A program made the translations under genes and the position numbers. Shown here in pieces: positions 1 through 8,775 of a stretch of DNA of 64,000 nucleotides (position 1 is the stretch's first letter; each line of letters opens with the position of its first letter). Location: contig NZ_NXEJ01000012.1 of assembly GCF_002915175.1 (NCBI RefSeq), positions 62,001 through 126,000 of the forward strand, written 5' to 3'. The DNA comes from Agrobacterium rosae (lineage in GTDB: Bacteria; Pseudomonadota; Alphaproteobacteria; Rhizobiales; Rhizobiaceae). Below the pieces are notes generated by a model. That model was not told where the DNA came from. It saw only the letters and a program-made list of their open reading frames with translations, and did not search any database.

Positions 1-348
1 TACATCCTCGCCAGGATCGCTGACCAAGACCGTCCCCGGTTGGCAGCTCGAATTCATGACGTCATTCTTGGCGGGCAGTCATTTGTTTCGTCGTACGGCA
101 TCGTTTGTCCGAGCGGCTGCACGAAAGCTCTTCTGAGCATGGGCTCGTGTTCGAGAGACGCAAACGGCGATCCGTCAATCTATACTGGAATCGTTCTCGT
201 CGAGCGGAATTTCGGCAATGCAGTGGAAGCCGTGCAACTCGAGTCCCAGATTTCGGCGGCGATCGATTTAGCAAGAAACGGCAGGCACGAGCTTACTGAA
301 CGCTATCTCGTGTCGGCGCATAAATCATTGGCGACCACTGGGCTGTAA
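1..348 (+). CDS. Hypothetical protein, 3' part only (cut by window edge)
   Basis: The reading frame is open from base 1 to the stop at 346-348, so the visible part is probably the C-terminus of a gene that begins outside the window. The only internal start, a TTG at 40, has no convincing ribosome-binding site. The visible protein is about 115 residues and has a soluble composition with a Cys-Pro-Ser-Gly-Cys motif. No family is recognised. It converges with the zinc gene that ends at 427, with a strong hairpin in between. Coding status is moderately likely from the uninterrupted frame and codon use. Confidence 0.4.
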   Translation, partial: YILARIADQDRPRLAARIHDVILGGQSFVSSYGIVCPSGCTKALLSMGSCSRDANGDPSIYTGIVLVERNFGNAVEAVQLESQISAAIDLARNGRHELTERYLVSAHKSLATTGL

Positions 349-378
349 CGACCTGTCTGCCATTCGGCATTTCACACT

Positions 379-406
379 AGCATCCGGCGTTTCGCTGCCG
401 GATGCT
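379..406. terminator. Hairpin between convergent genes
   Basis: A perfect 10-bp inverted repeat (AGCATCCGGC and GCCGGATGCT) around an 8-base loop lies in the 78-base gap between two convergent genes. There is no clean T-tract on either side. It may act as a bidirectional or Rho-assisted terminator. Confidence 0.5.
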
Positions 407-426
407 GTGTTGGGTAACTCGATCGA

Positions 427-2247
427 TCAATGAGCCTTCATTTCGCTAACGATCTGTTCTGGCTTCAATGACGACGGGTAGTAGGTCGGCCAATTGGTGA
501 CTTCGTTTAGCAGGGCGGCACGGTCTTTTCCCCAATAGAGGTGGTAATGGTCAGCCTTGTTCGGAGCAATTCCGTGATCGCTAAACTGGATGTATTGGGG
601 AGCCGTCGCGTCACCGCCTGTCTTCTTGAAGATGAACCGTACGCCTCGATTGCCCTTCTTGTAGGTCAGGATTTCCTTGCCGTCATAGGTGTAGGTGCCC
701 TTAGACGGCTGGCCGTCCTTGTAGAAGGTCACAGCATCACCCTCAATCGTGATGCGGTCCACGTCCGTCTTGTAGCCGACTTCGTACTCGGCGCGGATGT
801 CGTCTATGCTTGAAGTGCCCTTCTCTGCCTTATGCTTCCATACCGGATCAAGAGTGCCATCTTTGAGGTAAGGATAGACCGACTGCCAGTCTCCAGCATA
901 GTCAGACAGCGGACGGTCCTTGACCTGGCTGTCTTCGAAATAACCCTTGTAGATCTGGGGATCACCGTGGCTGTGGGCGTGATCGTGACCGGTATGGTCG
1001 TGAGCTTCGCCGTCAGCGTGCTCATGGACTTTGCCGCTGCCACCAGCAACCGCAATATTGTAGGGCTTGCCTTCAACCTTGATTGTGCCAACCTCTTTCA
1101 GGTCCGTCTTGGAAATTCGACGCACCAGTCCGGCATTGGGATCACTCAGGACGACTTCATCTCCAGCCATGGCGATACGCGGGCGCGGATCGTTCCAGTG
1201 GCCGTCCATTGAGTAGGGCTCGGTTACCTTGGCGCTTTTGGAAATCTTGCCGTCGAGCACGTCGATCTGGTGCAGTGAGCCATCTTCGGTCAACACGTAT
1301 CCGAAGCGGGCGTTGGCCGGGTCGACTGCGAAATCAACGCGGCGGAATGGCAATTCGATATAGCGGAAGTGCCGTTCATCCGCGGGATCAACGACAACGA
1401 GACCCTTGGCACCGTAGTTGCCGAGAAACACCTGCATGCTCTTGGCACCCAGCAACGTGCCGGTTGTCTCGCCGCTCGGCAGATCGGCTGGATAGGTCAG
1501 CATCTTGGTCACCGGGCCTTCAGCGCTCGCGGTAACGGTCAGAATGCCTTCCTTGCATCCAGCGGCGAGGAAAGCGCCCGAAAATGCTTCGCCGTGAATG
1601 CCTGTGCAGGTCGCAACATCGCCTGTGGGTGTGCCGTCTTCCTTCACCGCACGCAAGCCGACGCGCGTTGGAGCCTTATCGCCTTCAACCGGGGCATCGG
1701 AGGCAACCGTCGTCACCCAGCCATTTCCCACTGGCGCCGCAAAACCGTGATGGGCACGCGCCTGCTTAAGCCGTGTCGATTCAATCTCGCCATCGGTCAA
1801 CTCGTGCGCATCGATGATTTCGTTGTAGCCACCCTTGTCGAAGTTGATGACGATCTTGCCGTCATGGTCGATGACGTGAAACGGGCGTGGACCGGTCAAA
1901 GCTTTTTCTACGGCCGACGGATCGGTAATCTCGATATCCGAATGGTCTCCATGAGAGTGGAGAGAAATGCCGCTATTGATAAAGTTGACGGCATCATTGT
2001 CAGACTGAACGGCGACAATGCTGGCACCATCATTGACGCTGTAGAGCTTATTCTGGCCGACTGTGTCGAACGTCCAGCGCTTCTCGGGTTTGCTCAGGTC
2101 GAATGCCGTGACCTTCGGACCCTTATGGTCGCCGACGAACACGCGATAGAGCGTTACGCTGTCTTCATCGTCCTGGGCAAAAGCAGCCGACCCCAACAGG
2201 GTCGCAGATAGCGCCAGCGCAGATACGCCTCGGGTTAAGTATCTCAT
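427..2247 (-). CDS. aztD: AztD-like zinc chaperone fused to a ZinT domain
   Basis: The 606-residue protein is predicted to be periplasmic, with a signal peptide over about residues 1-24 ending in AFA. Residues about 30-400 resemble the AztD beta-propeller zinc metallochaperone (motifs such as SLHSHGDHSD and the HGEAFSG loop). A histidine-rich linker follows at about 408-428 (HEH, HDH, HDHAHSHGD). The C-terminus, about 431-606, is a ZinT/YodA-type domain (YKGYFEDSQVKDRPLSDYAGDW near its start, HYHLYWG near its end). AztD is known to hand zinc to the AztC binding protein; ZinT binds zinc and helps ZnuA. Having both in one chain beside aztABC implies a combined buffer and loader. The start is supported by AGGAGAG just upstream. 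A Zur-like box precedes it, so it may be transcribed separately from aztABC. Confidence 0.88.
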   Translation of the reverse strand: MRYLTRGVSALALSATLLGSAAFAQDDEDSVTLYRVFVGDHKGPKVTAFDLSKPEKRWTFDTVGQNKLYSVNDGASIVAVQSDNDAVNFINSGISLHSHGDHSDIEITDPSAVEKALTGPRPFHVIDHDGKIVINFDKGGYNEIIDAHELTDGEIESTRLKQARAHHGFAAPVGNGWVTTVASDAPVEGDKAPTRVGLRAVKEDGTPTGDVATCTGIHGEAFSGAFLAAGCKEGILTVTASAEGPVTKMLTYPADLPSGETTGTLLGAKSMQVFLGNYGAKGLVVVDPADERHFRYIELPFRRVDFAVDPANARFGYVLTEDGSLHQIDVLDGKISKSAKVTEPYSMDGHWNDPRPRIAMAGDEVVLSDPNAGLVRRISKTDLKEVGTIKVEGKPYNIAVAGGSGKVHEHADGEAHDHTGHDHAHSHGDPQIYKGYFEDSQVKDRPLSDYAGDWQSVYPYLKDGTLDPVWKHKAEKGTSSIDDIRAEYEVGYKTDVDRITIEGDAVTFYKDGQPSKGTYTYDGKEILTYKKGNRGVRFIFKKTGGDATAPQYIQFSDHGIAPNKADHYHLYWGKDRAALLNEVTNWPTYYPSSLKPEQIVSEMKAH

Positions 2248-2263
2248 TCATCTCTCCTTTTAA

Positions 2264-2278
2264 TGATATTACATAACG
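2264..2278 (-). promoter_or_regulatory. Zur-like operator upstream of aztD
   Basis: On the minus strand this reads CGTTATGTAATATCA, matching the 15-mer before aztA (CGTTATAGCATTACA) as CGTTAT-N3-AT, two variable bases, then CA. It resembles alphaproteobacterial Zur boxes (GTTAT-N-ATAAC type). An overlapping inverted repeat (ATAACG-N4-CGTTAT) lies at 2273-2288. It sits 17 bases upstream of the aztD start. Zur control is inferred from the motif and gene context. Confidence 0.55.
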
Positions 2279-2315
2279 CTGACGTTATGGATTTCTCCGT
2301 CTGATCTGACGGGTC

Positions 2316-3254
2316 TTAGCCGCGGTTGATCGCAACTTTCAGGGTTTGGACGTTATAACGCATCATCTCGATATAGCTCGGTGCAGGTCCATCGGCAGGC
2401 GACAGGGCGTCCGAATACAAGGTGCCGCCAAGCTTTAGTCCCGCTTCCGATGCGATCTGCTCAACGAGGCGCGCATCCGAGATATTTTCTGCAAAGACAG
2501 CAGCAGCACGCTTCTCGCGGATCTCACGAATGAGCGAGGCGACGTCTGCGGCAGATGCTTCGGATTCGGTTGAAACACCTTGGGGTGCCAGAAACGCCAC
2601 GCCATAATCTCGCTCGAAGTAGCGGAAGGCATTGTGTGCGACAACCGCCACACGCCGCTCCTGCGGGATAGCGCTCACGGCAGCTTCGATCTCATTGCCG
2701 AGCTCCGTCAATTGTCCTTCGTAAGCGGACGCATTTGCTTCATATGTCGAGCAGCCCGGTGCGTCTGCATCACAAAAGGCTTTGGCGATGTTGCGGATAT
2801 AAATCTTCGCGTTGCCGACAGACTGCCAGGCATGGGGATCGTTTGGCGTTGCATGAAAGATCGGTTTTCCGTCGACGTAGTGATAATGGCCACCTGCCGG
2901 GTCATTCAAGATGTCCGCCCCTTCGGTCAGAACCGTCACTTTAGCTTTGGCTTCGCTTGCTTGTATCAGACGGTCCATGAAGCCCTCAAAGAGCAACCCG
3001 TTGACCAGAATGACGTCCGCCTTTGCCAGAGCCAAGGCATCGGCCGGCTTTGGCTCGTAAACATGGGCGTCACTGTTCGGCCCAACCAAAGTTCGCAAAG
3101 CGATCCGCTCGCCGCCGACAGCTTTCGCGAAATCGCCGATGATCGAAAAACTGGCGACGACAGATAGCTTTTCCGCACGCGCGAGCGCGGGAACAGCCAA
3201 TGACGCAAGTGACATGACGGCCAAGGTGGTTATGAACCTTTTGACGTTCTTCAT
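2316..3254 (-). CDS. aztC: Zinc ABC transporter substrate-binding protein (AztC/ZnuA family)
   Basis: Periplasmic metal-binding protein of cluster A-I (312 residues), delivering zinc to the AztAB transporter. It has a signal peptide (MKNVKRFITT start, cleavage near ALARA) and the family's metal-ligand regions: the HVYEPKP loop near residue 62, a short His-rich loop (GGHYHY) near 121, NDPHAW near 137 and VAHNAFRYF near 205. The ATG at 3254 is preferred over the upstream TTG at 3275 because it gives a clean signal peptide and has GGAAAC upstream. It begins 17 bases after the aztB stop, so it is in the same operon. AztD-dependent loading is inferred from the neighbouring gene. Confidence 0.9.
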   Translation of the reverse strand: MKNVKRFITTLAVMSLASLAVPALARAEKLSVVASFSIIGDFAKAVGGERIALRTLVGPNSDAHVYEPKPADALALAKADVILVNGLLFEGFMDRLIQASEAKAKVTVLTEGADILNDPAGGHYHYVDGKPIFHATPNDPHAWQSVGNAKIYIRNIAKAFCDADAPGCSTYEANASAYEGQLTELGNEIEAAVSAIPQERRVAVVAHNAFRYFERDYGVAFLAPQGVSTESEASAADVASLIREIREKRAAAVFAENISDARLVEQIASEAGLKLGGTLYSDALSPADGPAPSYIEMMRYNVQTLKVAINRG

Positions 3255-3271
3255 AATGTTTCCAATGCAGT

Positions 3272-4150
3272 TCAAGCGCTACGGTGAGCGGTGCGCCGCA
3301 GGCGCGACAGAAGCAGGCCGCGAGGGCTCACAATAACTGAGATAAGGTAGACAAAACCTGCCGATAACATGATCGCTGGTCCCGAGGGCAAAGATGCGTG
3401 GTAGGACAACAACAGGCCCGCGGCTGAAGAAAATAGCCCGATAGAAACCGACAGCAGACACATCGTTGCAACGCTTTGCGTCCAGAAGCGTGCGCCAGCC
3501 GCAGGCAGGATCATCAAGCCGACGGCAAGCAAGGTGCCAAGCGCCTGAAATCCTGCGACCAGATTAGTCACGACGAGACCAAGAAAGAGGAAATGGACCG
3601 GCGAGCCCAGGCGTGACACGGAGCGGAAAAACAGTGGGTCCATACATTCAGCCACCAGCGCGCGTCCAAATATCACAAGGGCGCAAAGCGTGGTCACTGA
3701 CACAATCGCAATCAAGATCAACGCATCATTGTTCAACGCCAGCACCGTTCCGAACAGGACGTGCATCAGATCGACACTCGAGCCCCGCATAGAGACCATG
3801 AGGACACCAAGCGAAAGTGAAATCAGATAGAAGGCGGCCATAGAGGCGTCTTCTTTCTGGATTGTGAACCGGGCGACGGCACCTGCGCCAAGTGCAACGA
3901 CAACGCCGGCAACCAAACCACCAATGGTCATGGGTATGATCTCAAGGCCGTAAAGCAAAAAGCCAGCCGCCGCGCCTGGCAGGACCGCATGCGCCATTGC
4001 GTCACCCGTCAGGCTCATGCGACGCAGCATGAGGAAGACGCCGACCGGGCAAGCGCTGAGCGATAACATGAACGCGCCAAACAGCGCCCTCTTCATGAAA
4101 CCGAACTCTACGAAAGGCTGGATAAAAGTGTCATAAAACATATCGATCAC
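3272..4150 (-). CDS. aztB: Zinc ABC transporter permease (AztB/ZnuB family)
   Basis: Inner-membrane permease of the cation ABC-3 family (292 residues, usual length), with about eight hydrophobic segments spread over the whole chain. Family hallmarks include the MSLTGDAMAHAVLPGAA segment near residue 45, which contacts the ATPase, and the C-terminal GL-(M)ILPAAGARFW block. The start overlaps the end of the ATPase gene by four bases (ATGA), showing translational coupling in the order aztA-aztB-aztC. It ends in a short arginine-rich tail. Confidence 0.92.
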   Translation of the reverse strand: MIDMFYDTFIQPFVEFGFMKRALFGAFMLSLSACPVGVFLMLRRMSLTGDAMAHAVLPGAAAGFLLYGLEIIPMTIGGLVAGVVVALGAGAVARFTIQKEDASMAAFYLISLSLGVLMVSMRGSSVDLMHVLFGTVLALNNDALILIAIVSVTTLCALVIFGRALVAECMDPLFFRSVSRLGSPVHFLFLGLVVTNLVAGFQALGTLLAVGLMILPAAGARFWTQSVATMCLLSVSIGLFSSAAGLLLSYHASLPSGPAIMLSAGFVYLISVIVSPRGLLLSRLRRTAHRSA

Positions 4151-4950
4151 AATCCACCCCGCGCAGTTTGCGCAGCGATGATGTCATGACCATGCGCCGC
4201 CTCATGAGAATGGGGACCTGACTGGCCACACCATGGGGCGTTCTCGTCCCAGGCCTCACCGAATTGGCGTGCGCGCAGGAGATTTTCCGCGGACAATGTC
4301 TGCCTCGCCTCGCCCCATGCGACCGGTCGTCTCGCCAGTAGAAGCGCCTCGGGAAAATGCTCGCGCACCAGATCAAGGTCATGCACAACGACCATGACAG
4401 TGCGGCTTTGACCCTGCCAGTGTTTGATGACACCGATCAGGTCAGAAAGCGTCCTGGCGTCGACAGCGTTGAATGGCTCATCGAGCAGGATCAAATCAGC
4501 ATCTTGTACGAGGACACGAGCAAACAAGGCTCGCTGCATCTGACCGCCGGAGAGGGTATCGATCGAGCGCTTCTCGAAACCTCCAAGGCCTACGGCCATC
4601 AACGCTTGCGATACCGATCGCCTGTCTTCTGCGCAATGTCGACCCAACAGACCTCTTTTGGGCCAGAGCCCGAGAGACACTAGGTCATTCACGCAAGCGG
4701 GAAATGATCGATCCAGCTCGGAGAGCTGAGGCAGATACGCGAAGCGAGTGCCCGGTGCTATCGAGCATGCCCCACTCATGGGCCTCAGCAGGCCGACGAT
4801 ACCTTTCATCAGGGTTGATTTACCTGACCCATTGCCGCCAACGACGGCCACCAGGCTTCCTTTGCGCACAACGCCATTCATATGATGTACAGCAGGATGG
4901 CGATTGTAACCCAAGGTCAGATTGTCAAAGGTCAGGCATGCTTCAGTCAC
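4147..4950 (-). CDS. aztA: Zinc ABC transporter ATP-binding protein (AztA/ZnuC family)
   Basis: Cytoplasmic ABC ATPase that powers zinc import. It has Walker A GGNGSGKS, signature LSGGQMQRALFARVL, Walker B LILLDEP and the switch histidine in VVVHDLD. The frame is open back to 5040, but that longer start would place a Zur-like box inside the gene. The GTG at 4950, giving VTEACLTFDNLTLGY and 267 residues, fits family length better; its ribosome-binding site is weak, so the start stays uncertain. The C-terminus is histidine-containing (GPHSHEAAHGHD), as often seen in zinc transporter ATPases. First gene of the aztABC operon. Confidence 0.9.
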   Translation of the reverse strand: MTEACLTFDNLTLGYNRHPAVHHMNGVVRKGSLVAVVGGNGSGKSTLMKGIVGLLRPMSGACSIAPGTRFAYLPQLSELDRSFPACVNDLVSLGLWPKRGLLGRHCAEDRRSVSQALMAVGLGGFEKRSIDTLSGGQMQRALFARVLVQDADLILLDEPFNAVDARTLSDLIGVIKHWQGQSRTVMVVVHDLDLVREHFPEALLLARRPVAWGEARQTLSAENLLRARQFGEAWDENAPWCGQSGPHSHEAAHGHDIIAAQTARGGL

Positions 4951-4998
4951 AACGACACTACAACTCCACTCGCAAGATGCCACTGAGTGACACAATTT

Positions 4999-5013
4999 TG
5001 TAATGCTATAACG
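4999..5013 (-). promoter_or_regulatory. Zur-like operator upstream of aztABC
   Basis: The minus strand reads CGTTATAGCATTACA, an imperfect dyad (GTTAT-N3-ATTAC). It matches the box upstream of aztD in spacing and in the CGTTAT half, and lies about 50 bases upstream of the preferred GTG start. Zinc-dependent repression by Zur is inferred, not shown. Confidence 0.55.
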
Positions 5014-5212
5014 TTTATGGGCAGCTTGAAGCGCGCGCAACCCCCGTCGTTCGAATATTCAAGAGATTTTTGTCATAAGATGGTACGCAGAGGCTGCGTT
5101 CGCTCTTGGCAGGCACCGTGAGGGGTTAAGCCTCAAGCCGCTTAGGAGCTGGACTGCTGGATGCAATCGACAGCAAAATGGCGTGCGTTCTCGAACGCAC
5201 GCCAGACCGACA

Positions 5213-5572
5213 TCAGGCGGCGACGACCTCGAGTGGACCGTGGTCATCGCAATGGTCGCCGTGCTGGTGATGAAGGCGCCCGTCGACCAGATAGTCGACA
5301 TGGTCACCATGCGGCACGGCTTCATGGCCGCAATCCGGGCCGTGGACACGGCCATGATCGTGGCCGACATGGTCCTTGATCGGACGGCAGCCATCGGGGT
5401 TGTCACCACTCACTTCGATCACATGTTCATCGATATGATCGCCATGCGGATGATGGAGGTGTCCATCATGCAGGTAGTCAATGTGGTCGCCATGCTTGAC
5501 GGCCACGTGGCCGCAGCCGGCGCCGTGTTTATGGTCGTGGTGATCATGATGTGGAAGATTGCAATTGCTCAT
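5213..5572 (-). CDS. Histidine-rich repeat protein, probable metal binder
   Basis: A small protein of 119 residues with two long imperfect repeats, each built as a CGH element, then a HGDH-(I/V)-DYL-DG-LHH segment, then HGDH. Histidine and aspartate dominate and there is no signal peptide or membrane segment, so it is predicted to be a cytoplasmic metal buffer or chaperone. The start has a strong AGAGGAG 9 bases upstream. It starts 18 bases after the ArsR-family gene on the same strand, so the two form an operon. Beside zinc uptake genes, zinc is the likeliest ligand, but other divalent metals such as nickel or cobalt are possible. Confidence 0.8.
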   Translation of the reverse strand: MSNCNLPHHDHHDHKHGAGCGHVAVKHGDHIDYLHDGHLHHPHGDHIDEHVIEVSGDNPDGCRPIKDHVGHDHGRVHGPDCGHEAVPHGDHVDYLVDGRLHHQHGDHCDDHGPLEVVAA

Positions 5573-5590
5573 GGTGAACTCCTCTGATGT

Positions 5591-5878
5591 TTAATGATGA
5601 CAGGCGTGGTCGATAGCGTTCTCAACCAGCGCAAGGACATGATGATCCGCGATAGAATAGATGGCATTCTGCCCCTCCCGGCGCCGCTTCACGAGCTGCG
5701 CTGTCCGAAGAACTTTCAATCGCGCCGAAACCGTGCCGATTTTCTCCGCCTCGATGTCAGCAAGTTCGCTGACGCCGCGTTCCTTCTCGGCCAACAAAAC
5801 CAATGTCCTCAGCCGCAAAGGGTCCGCGAGGGCTTTGAACATCGCAGCAGCCAGTTCCAGTTGATGTTCAGTTGCCAT
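5591..5878 (-). CDS. ArsR/SmtB-family metal-sensing repressor
   Basis: Winged-helix transcription factor (95 residues from the chosen ATG) with the DPLRLRTLVLLAEKERGVSEL opening helices and SARLKVLRTAQLVKRRREGQNAIYS recognition helix and wing. The C-terminus carries D-x-H-x10-H-x2-H (DHH...DHACHH), which matches the alpha5 metal site of SmtB/NmtR-type sensors of zinc, nickel or cobalt. The frame is open to 5935, but an inverted repeat at 5892-5911 looks like its operator, so a start at 5878 (or 5890) is more sensible. It probably autoregulates itself and the downstream His-rich protein, with repression lifted by metal. Confidence 0.85.
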   Translation of the reverse strand: MATEHQLELAAAMFKALADPLRLRTLVLLAEKERGVSELADIEAEKIGTVSARLKVLRTAQLVKRRREGQNAIYSIADHHVLALVENAIDHACHH

Positions 5879-5891
5879 CAAATAATCCATC

Positions 5892-5911
5892 ATTCTATAG
5901 GTCATTAGAAT
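5892..5911. promoter_or_regulatory. Probable ArsR operator
   Basis: Inverted repeat ATTCTA-N8-TAGAAT lies directly upstream of the chosen start of the ArsR-family gene, a position and architecture typical of autoregulatory ArsR operators. A neighbouring AT-rich stretch could supply the promoter. Confidence 0.5.
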
Positions 5912-6183
5912 ATAGAGTGGAGACGTGGCCGTCAAGCCGTCCGTTGGCGGTCACGCATTTCACTGTCCAAAGGCCTCTCGCTCCAGGACGAACCAACCAC
6001 CAGCCTGTTGACCCACATGCGCCGTAAAGGGGCGGGCTAAAATCCCAGTCAGCTCCGGAACACGGCTGAAATCAAATGCATCCACAGCGATGGGATGGGT
6101 GTATTCCGGTCAGGCACCTGCGGGTGAAGAGCGGCGAGAGTGCCGGTAGTCTGGCCCCTTCGCTCAACCTTGAAACTGCAACA

Positions 6184-6594
6184 TCATCTCGGCTGAGGCG
6201 ACGGCGGTGCTGTGACGATCGCACGCCACCGATTAAGATCGTTCTTTGTATGAACAAAGGTCGCAAAACATTTCTGAGAGCTACGATCTGGCATTCGAAG
6301 GTTCGACGCTCGTGCTTCCTTTGCGAGATCTTCCGCAGCCGCCATCGCGACATGTGTCGGCAGACCGGTTGCCCGCAACGCGTTTTCGACTGCGATATGG
6401 GCTTCGTGATAACGGGCCACTCCAAGGTGACGCTGGCAGCCATACGCGACCTTCAGATGGACGAAGGAGGCCTTTGTCAGCGCCGTTACGCTTCGGTCGA
6501 ATTGTTCGCCCGATGCAGCCGTCGTGGACAAGACCGAGAATGCCACGAGGCATCCGGCTCTCGTATTTTTCATCACTGCTACTTTGCGGAACAT
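6184..6594 (-). CDS. Hypothetical exported protein
   Basis: A 136-residue frame with a plausible N-terminal signal sequence (basic start, hydrophobic GCLVAFSVLSTTAASG) and GGAGAG about 7 bases before the ATG. The mature part is alanine-rich and helical (HIAVENALRATGLP, VAMAAAEDLAKEARA) with two cysteines. No family is recognised. It stands alone between the ArsR gene and the CsbD gene; the sequence on either side (5936-6183 and 6595-6787) shows no other convincing gene. Confidence 0.5.
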   Translation of the reverse strand: MFRKVAVMKNTRAGCLVAFSVLSTTAASGEQFDRSVTALTKASFVHLKVAYGCQRHLGVARYHEAHIAVENALRATGLPTHVAMAAAEDLAKEARASNLRMPDRSSQKCFATFVHTKNDLNRWRAIVTAPPSPQPR

Positions 6595-6787
6595 CTATTC
6601 GCTCTCCATGTGTGAAGCAAACGCTGTAGCGAGGTCATCGCGCGTGACGTCCTGCATCGCTTTATGAACCGAACTGAAAGCCGATGTCCAAGTCCTGCAC
6701 CCGCGACCTAGCTGATCGTCGACTGACGGCGAATGTTAGCCATCGCTCAGGTCGTCGGATGATCCGAAAAAGCCACGACGCGGAATC

Positions 6788-6815
6788 AAAAAAGGCCCCG
6801 AACAAGTCCGGAGCC
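6788..6815 (-). terminator. Rho-independent terminator of the CsbD gene
   Basis: On the minus strand a GGCTCCG / CGGGGCC stem (one wobble pair) with an 8-base loop is followed by a run of six T. It lies 23 bases after the CsbD-family stop. A shorter T-run on the plus strand could make it partly bidirectional. Confidence 0.75.
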
Positions 6816-6838
6816 TTTTTGAGAATTAGACGTGAGCA

Positions 6839-7030
6839 TTATGCACGGTCGACAACGTCTTTCACTTTTTCTTTCGCTTCGCCCTTGGCCTGCTGTGCAT
6901 GACCCTTGGCTTCCTGGGCTGCGCCCTTGGCTTCCATCTCGCGGTTGTCGGTCGCGTCGCCTACGGCCTGACGAGCTTCGCCAGCAACTTCGTTGGCCTT
7001 GCCTTTAACCTTGTCCATGGTGCTACCCAT
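6839..7030 (-). CDS. CsbD-family stress protein
   Basis: Small hydrophilic protein of 63 residues, almost all helix-forming, with the CsbD signature MDKVKGKANEVAGEARQAVGD at its start and Ala/Glu/Lys-rich repeats (AQEAKGHAQQAKGEAKEK). CsbD proteins are induced by general stress; their biochemical role is unknown. The ATG at 7030 is preferred over the upstream start because it has AGGAGAG at the right distance and gives the usual family length. Monocistronic, with its own terminator. Confidence 0.88.
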   Translation of the reverse strand: MGSTMDKVKGKANEVAGEARQAVGDATDNREMEAKGAAQEAKGHAQQAKGEAKEKVKDVVDRA

Positions 7031-7089
7031 TGTCGCTCTCCTTATATGAGCTGCATTGCTCGATTGATAAAACAACGGGTTAAGGCGCG

Positions 7090-8670
7090 TCATGGTTCCT
7101 CGGAAATTTTGTTGGCCTCGTCGACTTTGCTAATCTTGACCTTGTCGATGGTGTGTCCGTCCAACGCGATTACTTCATAGACGAGCCCTCCGAACGCCAC
7201 CTTTTCACCGACAGTGGGCATGTGTCCAAGTCTCCAAAGGATTAGGCCTGCGAGCGTGGAATAGCGATCCGTATCGTCCACCAAATCGATGTCCAGAAGC
7301 TTCGAGACGTGGCGGATGTCGATCCAGCCATCGACCAAAAGCGAGCCGTCCTCGCCCCGCTCGACCGCCAACTGATCTTCGTCGTCATCGGCAAAATCAC
7401 CTGCGATGGCTTCCAACAGATCGGTCGGTGTGACCATACCCTCCACCGAGCCGAACTCGTCGAGCACCATCGCCACCTGCAGGGGCGATTTGCGAAGCTG
7501 CTCAAGCAATCTGAGCGCGTTGATGCTTTCATGGACGACAAGCGGCTGGCGAAGCGATTTGGTGAAATCGAACTTGCCGTGTTCGATAAAGTCGCGAAGA
7601 AGGTCCTTCGTCAGTGCCACCCCGAGAAATTCGTCGAGACTGCTACGGGCAACCGGGAACCGGGAATGGCCCATCTCTATCACCTTGCGGCGAAGCTCTT
7701 CGTCACTGTCGTCTATATCAAGCCAGTCGATGTCCAGTCGCGGTGTCATAACCGACTTGGCCGGGCGGTCGGCCAGCGTCAGAACGCTTTCGATCATTTC
7801 ATGTTCAACCGTGGTGAACAACTCGCCTTCGGTCGCACGCTCGGCGATGAGGTCTGCCGTCTCACCGAGCTGCGGCTCTCCACGACGACGGCCGAGCAAT
7901 GACAGGACTGCGTTGGCCGTCCGCTCTCTCATGTCGCCAGTCGTGACGAACCGTTCGCGGTTGCGACGTCCGACCTGGTTGAATGCTTCGATCAGGACCG
8001 AGAAGCCGATGGCTGCGTAGAGGTAGCCCTTTGGAATATGGAAACCCAGGCCTTCGACAATCAGCGAGAAGCCAATCATCATCAGGAAGCCCAGGCACAG
8101 GATGACGACGGTCGGATGTTTCGACACGAAAGCCATCAACGGTTTGGAGGCTGCCATCATGACACCCATGGCGACAATGACACCGATCATCATGACCGAA
8201 AGGTGCTGGACCATGCCGACGGCGGTGATGACGCTGTCGAGGGAGAAGACCGCGTCGAGAACCACGATTTGCACGAGAACCTGCCAGAAGATGGCATGTT
8301 CGACGGGACCATCCTTGCGCTCGGTGTGCCCTTCGAGACGCTCGTGCAGTTCCATGGTTCCCTTAAACAGCAGGAACACACCGCCGAAGATCAGAATGAG
8401 GTCACGGCCTGAGATTTCGACGCCTAGAACGGTGAACAAAGGCGCGGTCAGCGTGACGATCCAGGCAATGGAAGCCAGTAGGATGAGCCGCATGCCGAGT
8501 GCGAGACCGAGACCGATCAAGCGGGCTTTTTCACGTTGATGTTCGGGAAGCTTGTCTGCGAGAATGGCAATGAAGACGAGGTTGTCAATCCCCAGCACGA
8601 TTTCGAGGACGATCAGGGTGGCAAGACCCGCCCAGGCGGCTGGGTCGGACATCCATTCAAATATCATCAT
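7090..8670 (-). CDS. TerC-family membrane protein with CBS and CorC/HlyC domains
   Basis: Integral membrane protein of 526 residues. Residues about 1-220 form the TerC domain ([17 protein letters not shown] and [18 protein letters not shown], each with the acidic membrane motif of the family). About 290-410 is a CBS pair ([38 protein letters not shown]) and 430-520 a CorC_HlyC domain. This architecture matches the YoaE/YegH type. Family members are linked to metal (manganese, tellurite) tolerance or efflux; the substrate here is not known. The ATG at 8670 or 8667 is preferred to a TTG at 8676. No clear yybP-ykoY-type leader was seen upstream. Confidence 0.88.
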   Translation of the reverse strand: MMIFEWMSDPAAWAGLATLIVLEIVLGIDNLVFIAILADKLPEHQREKARLIGLGLALGMRLILLASIAWIVTLTAPLFTVLGVEISGRDLILIFGGVFLLFKGTMELHERLEGHTERKDGPVEHAIFWQVLVQIVVLDAVFSLDSVITAVGMVQHLSVMMIGVIVAMGVMMAASKPLMAFVSKHPTVVILCLGFLMMIGFSLIVEGLGFHIPKGYLYAAIGFSVLIEAFNQVGRRNRERFVTTGDMRERTANAVLSLLGRRRGEPQLGETADLIAERATEGELFTTVEHEMIESVLTLADRPAKSVMTPRLDIDWLDIDDSDEELRRKVIEMGHSRFPVARSSLDEFLGVALTKDLLRDFIEHGKFDFTKSLRQPLVVHESINALRLLEQLRKSPLQVAMVLDEFGSVEGMVTPTDLLEAIAGDFADDDEDQLAVERGEDGSLLVDGWIDIRHVSKLLDIDLVDDTDRYSTLAGLILWRLGHMPTVGEKVAFGGLVYEVIALDGHTIDKVKISKVDEANKISEEP

Positions 8671-8775
8671 TGTCAAAAGCCGACCGTTTCAGGCGGCATT
8701 TCCTTCTACTGGAAAAATCCAAGAACACCGCCAGGAGCGGCGGAGCGTTATATGTTGGAAGAGCGCAGAAATGGT

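Noticed and set aside
1369-2211. A 280-codon plus-strand open frame
   Set aside because: Antisense to the AztD-ZinT gene, with no start signal or family features.
8671-8775. A manganese (yybP-ykoY) riboswitch before the TerC gene
   Set aside because: The leader is short and I could not find the conserved loops; only a terminator-like hairpin of the upstream operon is visible.
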